Shown here: positions 6,502 through 7,135 of the stretch, piece after piece
Numbering within the stretch: position 1 is the stretch's first letter
Layout: each line of letters starts with the position of its first letter
Assembly (NCBI GenBank): GCA_030429685.1
Contig: JAUIEY010000100.1
Coordinates: forward strand, 1 to 7,135
Direction: 5' to 3'
DNA length: 7,135 bases
DNA from: Gammaproteobacteria bacterium
Lineage (GTDB): Bacteria; Pseudomonadota; Gammaproteobacteria; Steroidobacterales; GCA-2729495
Translations under genes and position numbers: made by a program
Notes under the pieces: model-generated
What the model was told of the DNA's origin: nothing
What the model saw: the letters and a program-made list of their open reading frames with translations, nothing else
The model's database searches: none

Positions 6502-6558
6502 CTCAAAAAATACTAATAAAAACAATAGGTAATAAAGTTTTTATTAGGTTGTTTTGAG
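6502..6558. repeat. 57-bp AT-rich nested inverted repeat
   Basis: Inner arms CTAATAAAAAC (6513-6523) and GTTTTTATTAG (6537-6547) are perfect complements around a 13-nt AT-rich loop. Outer arms CTCAAAA (6502-6508) and TTTTGAG (6552-6558) are also perfect, set off by a symmetric 4-by-4 interruption. TAATAAA recurs at 6514-6520 and 6530-6536, and inverted at 6540-6546. Composition is very unlike the surrounding GC-rich DNA. It could be a multi-site operator, a structured RNA segment or the trace of an insertion; no transposase or target duplication is seen. Confidence 0.6.
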
Positions 6559-6569
6559 GCGTTGTTCAG

Positions 6570-6599
6570 GGTGCCGGCGGGGTGCGCCGGAGCCTTTTT
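6570..6599 (+). terminator. Intrinsic terminator with no gene just upstream
   Basis: Perfect stem CCGGCG (6574-6579) / CGCCGG (6585-6590) with a 5-nt loop, extendable past one mismatch to GG/CC, then CC and five T's (6595-6599). It has the classic shape for the plus strand. The nearest upstream plus-strand stop codon is 350 nt away (6216), so it either ends a long untranslated tail, ends a non-coding RNA, or acts in the leader of the pseudopilin gene. Confidence 0.7.
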
Positions 6600-6670
6600 A
6601 TGCGCCGGTATTTCTGCCAAGGCGTGATTAAGTTCAATGTTTTGCCCGGTGGGCCTCCGTAGTATCGGCA

Positions 6671-6699
6671 GCGTGATATCACGCCCGCACGCTGCGGGC
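6671..6699 (+). repeat. Two overlapping hairpin-forming repeats upstream of the pseudopilin gene
   Basis: GCGTGATATCACGC (6671-6684) is a perfect 14-bp palindrome. GCCCGCA-CGC-TGCGGGC (6683-6699) is a perfect 7-bp stem with a 3-nt loop. They share bases 6683-6684, so both full stems cannot form in one RNA. The second ends 17 nt before the ATG at 6717, just upstream of the likely ribosome binding site (ACGGA, 6703-6707). The first could equally be a dimeric repressor site on DNA. Confidence 0.5.
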
Positions 6700-6716
6700 A
6701 CAACGGATTTTGCCCA

Positions 6717-7135
6717 ATGTTGAACAATCGAAAACAAGCTGCCAGACAGGCGGGATTCAATATCCTCGAGTTGATGGTCGTGCTGTTTGTGGCCGGTATC
6801 CTGATGACCGTCGGGCTGCCTGCTTTCAGCGGCTTTATGGCTAACAACCGCATGTCCACGGCCGCCAATGACCTGGCGACGACGCTGCACCTGGCCCGCA
6901 CCGAGGCCATCAAACGCCGGGCCGCGGTGGCGGTATGCCCCAGTGATGAGTGGGATCAGGCAGCGCCGAACTGTACCAATACCGGTTTCGAAGATGGCTG
7001 GATAGTTTTTGTTGACGCCCTGGCGCCGGCCAATCCTGATCTGGCTCACACCGGTGCCCAGGACGTTTTGTATGCGCACGGGCCCATGCCTGACGGCGTC
7101 AATCTGCGCGTCGCCGACGCCAATGCCCTTCTGGG
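6717..7135 (+). CDS. GspH/FimT-type minor pseudopilin, N-terminal part (runs off window)
   Basis: A minor (pseudo)pilin processed by prepilin peptidase and assembled in the inner membrane by a type IV pilus or type II secretion machine. The window has 139 codons without a stop; such proteins are usually 150-190 residues, so most is present. Seen: a 13-residue basic leader ending in Gly13, predicted cleavage before Phe14, the required Glu5 of the mature protein (Glu18), and a hydrophobic helix to about residue 38. Then come Cys74 and Cys86, which could form a disulfide, and the GspH/FimT block FEDGWIVFVD (91-100). The processing motif reads GFNILELMV instead of the common GFTLIELMV. The ribosome binding site ACGGA is modest. 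FimT, FimU and GspH cannot be told apart without the following genes. FimT-like proteins bind incoming DNA during natural transformation in Legionella and Xanthomonas. Confidence 0.92.
   Translation, partial: MLNNRKQAARQAGFNILELMVVLFVAGILMTVGLPAFSGFMANNRMSTAANDLATTLHLARTEAIKRRAAVAVCPSDEWDQAAPNCTNTGFEDGWIVFVDALAPANPDLAHTGAQDVLYAHGPMPDGVNLRVADANALL

Larger units (their letters stand above)
6217..6716. other. 500-bp stretch without a convincing gene, rich in inverted repeats
   Basis: No reading frame here has a credible ribosome binding site or recognisable product on either strand. The left part (6217-6420) holds only short hairpins and an 8-bp direct repeat CTGACACC (6213-6220, 6282-6289). 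The right part (6421-6716) is dense in symmetry: a CRP-type site, an abutting dyad, an AT-rich nested inverted repeat, an intrinsic terminator and two overlapping hairpins. Each is listed separately. I see no tRNA or known RNA family, and no transposase remnant. Confidence 0.7.

Noticed and set aside
6502..6558. AT-rich inverted repeat as an insertion sequence
   Set aside because: No transposase, no flanking target duplication, and only 13 bp between the inner arms.
6217..6716. CRISPR array or tRNA in the non-coding stretch
   Set aside because: There are no regularly spaced repeats and no cloverleaf with TTC loop and acceptor stem could be found.
6513..7079. Minus-strand reading frame (188 residues) across the pseudopilin gene and its upstream region
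   Set aside because: It runs through the terminator, the hairpins and the AT-rich repeat, has no family signature, and opposes a clear GspH/FimT-type gene.

Overview
The window looks like a GC-rich gammaproteobacterial chromosome (Pseudomonas/Xanthomonas-like breadth; I cannot name a genus). The basis is gene order: a pepA-holC-(small gene)-valS cluster, read leftward, divergent from lptF-lptG, read rightward. That order is well known in Gammaproteobacteria, and every large gene here is recognisable by its family motifs.

Layout. Positions 1-876 (minus) hold the first 292 codons of valS (valyl-tRNA synthetase). Next are a small hypothetical gene (954-1217), holC (1252-1689, DNA polymerase III chi) and pepA (1707-3206, leucyl aminopeptidase), all minus and probably one transcript. 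A 92-bp divergent intergenic region (3207-3298) separates pepA from lptF (3299-4387) and lptG (4396-5457). These two encode the inner-membrane permease pair of the lipopolysaccharide export ABC transporter. A small RDD-family membrane protein gene (5478-5924, minus) converges on lptG, with a perfect GC palindrome between the two stop codons. Then come a small basic protein gene of unknown function (6001-6216) with a good promoter and ribosome binding site, and a 500-bp stretch with no convincing gene (6217-6716). The window ends in the first 139 codons of a GspH/FimT-type minor pseudopilin gene (6717-7135).

Most of the window is housekeeping: translation, replication, peptide turnover and outer-membrane biogenesis. 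The part worth attention is 6217-6716. It contains a perfect CRP/Vfr-type half-site palindrome, an abutting 8+8 dyad, a 57-bp AT-rich nested inverted repeat that contrasts sharply with its surroundings, a good intrinsic terminator with no gene just upstream, and two overlapping hairpin-forming repeats just before the pseudopilin gene. Together these suggest a regulated non-coding transcript, or a regulated leader of a pilus/DNA-uptake operon. That is inference: no promoter between the CRP-type site and the terminator could be called with confidence. I did not find a clear new multi-gene system.
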